A stretch of 64,000 bases of DNA. Source: Sthenelais limicola. Its lineage: Eukaryota > Annelida > Polychaeta > Phyllodocida > Sigalionidae. Positions 62,595 through 64,000 of this stretch are shown in pieces. The position numbers were made by a program, and so were the translations under genes. How positions within the stretch are numbered: position 1 is the first letter of the stretch; each line of letters begins with the position of its first letter. The notes below the pieces were generated by a model, which worked only from the letters and a program-made list of their open reading frames with translations, was not told the origin of the DNA and made no database searches. Location of the stretch: assembly GCA_942159475.1 (NCBI GenBank), contig OW804100.1, positions 6,526,127 through 6,590,126 of the forward strand. The letters run 5' to 3'.

Positions 62595-62703
62595 ACTAGC
62601 CAACCGCTTGAGAACCGACCCTGAAGACGTATCGTTCCATCTGAAAGATTTTGCTCTCCAGTTAAGCATGATACCTGTGCCCCCATCAGGAAATCTGGCC
62701 ATT
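62595..62703 (+). CDS. DENND3: DENND3-like gene, exon 5 (linker into the central DENN domain)
   Basis: Acceptor TTTTATGCAG, donor ATT/GTGAGT. 109 bases complete the split codon and end in phase 0. It encodes DPEDVSFHLKDFALQLSMIP and VPPSGNLAI. The HxKDFAxxLSxIPxPPxG block is close to DENND3 and helps separate it from other DENN families. The gene continues beyond this window. Confidence 0.87.
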
Positions 62704-63686
62704 GTGAGTCTCATAGATTTAATCTGCACCAGCCAAATGTCACACACAAACTCTTTAGCTGTCTTTTTCTTTTGTGTTATTTCCAAGTGACATGAATCTC
62801 ACATTCCTAACGTGTGTTTATTCACATTGTAATGAAGTTAAAGGGTACAACGATTCACAATAGGCTGATTTAGCAACCACAACGCTAACGCTATCACTAA
62901 CGCTAACGTATGTTTCATGAGGACACTACGTCATTAAACACAAACGTCACAATTTGTATCATAAGTTTTATTCAAGAAGTTATGGGGAAATTTTAAGAGA
63001 TATTGGTTTTCGTTGAAGTTTATTTTATAGTCAAGTTGACAGTCTCTGGGTACCAGAAGTCTTGTAGAGCATGACCCTCACAGCTGATGGAGGTGTAGCC
63101 CTGAAGAGGGGACCGAAGATGGCCAACACCACCCCTAGAGTTTATATTGTCTTGTGTAGATTATAGTTTTTAGGGAGGTGGGTGGGTTTTTAAGGACGGG
63201 AGCAACGGTCCTACGTAGCTGAGGGACCGAGGAGAAGTGGACGATGGTGGTCAGGAGGAAGTCCAGCTCCTTCCGGCCAGGGGACTTCCGGTCAGTGAGG
63301 TGGAGAGGTCCCGCAGCAAATGCTCGTTGTCCAATGAGAGGGAATTGACCCAAGGGCCAATTCCACCCCCATTACTAGGTGTGCTATTCTTAGCATGGCC
63401 ACCTGAGATACGGACGTCAATTACGCTAAGAGGTGGGTCAATACGTTCCCAATGTATGTCCATTTCACGCTGAAATGCTGATGATCGGCTTTAATTTTAT
63501 TTTTAAGTTGAAATGTTCCTAAAGTATTGTTCTTGTCATCCGTGTGGGATACTACTCCCAACTTAATGAAATCGTAGCAATTTCAATCTCTTTAAACCAA
63601 CCCTCCACTATCAGACATCTCCCGGGGAATGGACATAGCTGGCCGTTCACTCTACCAAGCATGAGGCACTTGGTGGCTGACATAGG

Positions 63687-63827
63687 CTTTAGTCCCCGTT
63701 GGTTGGTCTGAGGTGGCCCGTTATAGACACACAGAGTGGCCAGCGGGACCGGTAGTGGCCACTGGACTGGCCCTCTATGCCTAGAGAACTTCCGGTAAGC
63801 CCGTGAACCACCCAATGGGGACTAAAG
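63687..63827. repeat. Foldback with 20-base arms
   Basis: CTTTAGTCCCCGTTGGTTGG at 63687 and CCACCCAATGGGGACTAAAG at 63808 pair at 18 of 20 positions. The enclosed 100 bases are rich in GGCC and can pair further. Confidence 0.7.
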
Positions 63828-63830
63828 ACA

Positions 63831-63950
63831 TTAGAGCCTTCGTTTATGGTTCTCACTGGGCTCTAAGCCTGACGGGACCAGTCGAGGCGAAAGCCAAGAC
63901 TGGTCCCGTCAGGCTTAGAGGCCAGTGAGAACCATAAACGAAGGCTCTAA
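63831..63950. repeat. Long near-perfect hairpin, 53-base arms
   Basis: The left arm 63831-63883 and right arm 63898-63950 are complementary at 52 of 53 positions. The 14-base loop contains GGCGAAAGCC, itself a 3-bp stem closed by a GAAA tetraloop. No open frame. Confidence 0.93.
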
Positions 63951-64000
63951 TTGCCCAATATATCATTTTTTGACTGTCTAATCCCATCGCGTTTGGTTGC

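Larger units (their letters stand above)
62704..64000 (+). other. Intron 5 (5' part) of the DENND3-like gene
   Basis: 1.3 kb, no further exon seen. It holds two adjacent foldback structures at 63687-63827 and 63831-63950. Confidence 0.65.

Overview
The window is a piece of animal nuclear DNA, most likely from a marine invertebrate. Five short exons on the + strand are bounded by canonical splice signals and join phase-correctly. Together they encode the start of a DENN-domain protein whose best match is DENND3, a Rab guanine-nucleotide exchange factor family. The clade cannot be fixed from sequence alone. DIRS, Ty3/gypsy and non-LTR elements in this mixture are typical of invertebrate deuterostomes and spiralians.

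Layout. 49-5092: an almost complete, decayed DIRS-like tyrosine-recombinase retrotransposon on the - strand, with terminal inverted repeats and an internal complementary region. 5093-8972: intergenic DNA with several short repeats. 8973-10990: a 5'-truncated, broken LINE (-). 10999-14221: a possible inverted-repeat DNA element holding a 1.35-kb minisatellite. 14265-14820: a broken gypsy gag (-). 15222-28237: a degenerate env-bearing gypsy element (-), with ATAT flanks, whose gag is interrupted by a full-length LINE (20795-26414) with two open ORFs. 28737-62703: exons 1-5 of the DENND3-like gene; the rest lies beyond the right edge.

Intron 2 of that gene is about 27 kb. It grew by nested insertion: a second DIRS element (+, 34823 to about 57050) carries inside it an intact retrovirus-like element (36744-49152) and a second LINE (50236-55232, target duplication AATAAG). 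The introns to the right hold long hairpins and a duplicated CRE-like site.

The most interesting item is the retrovirus-like element. Its two 220-bp LTRs are identical by eye, and it has gag, pol and an Env with a furin-type site followed by a fusion-peptide-like segment (baculovirus F / errantivirus style). A 38-nt upstream exon with a matching donor and acceptor would supply the Env signal peptide. Env has two membrane segments instead of one. Its second membrane segment plus cytoplasmic domain is homologous to a separate 196-residue ORF (ORF4) lying between env and the 3' LTR. The polypurine tract is also duplicated. I know of no described retroelement with this Env-tail/ORF4 pair, but no search could be run.

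How the parts relate: the only host gene is the DENND3-like locus; everything else with coding capacity is transposon-derived. Three non-host units look intact enough to be young: the retrovirus-like element, the LINE inside the gypsy, and ORF2 of the LINE inside the second DIRS.
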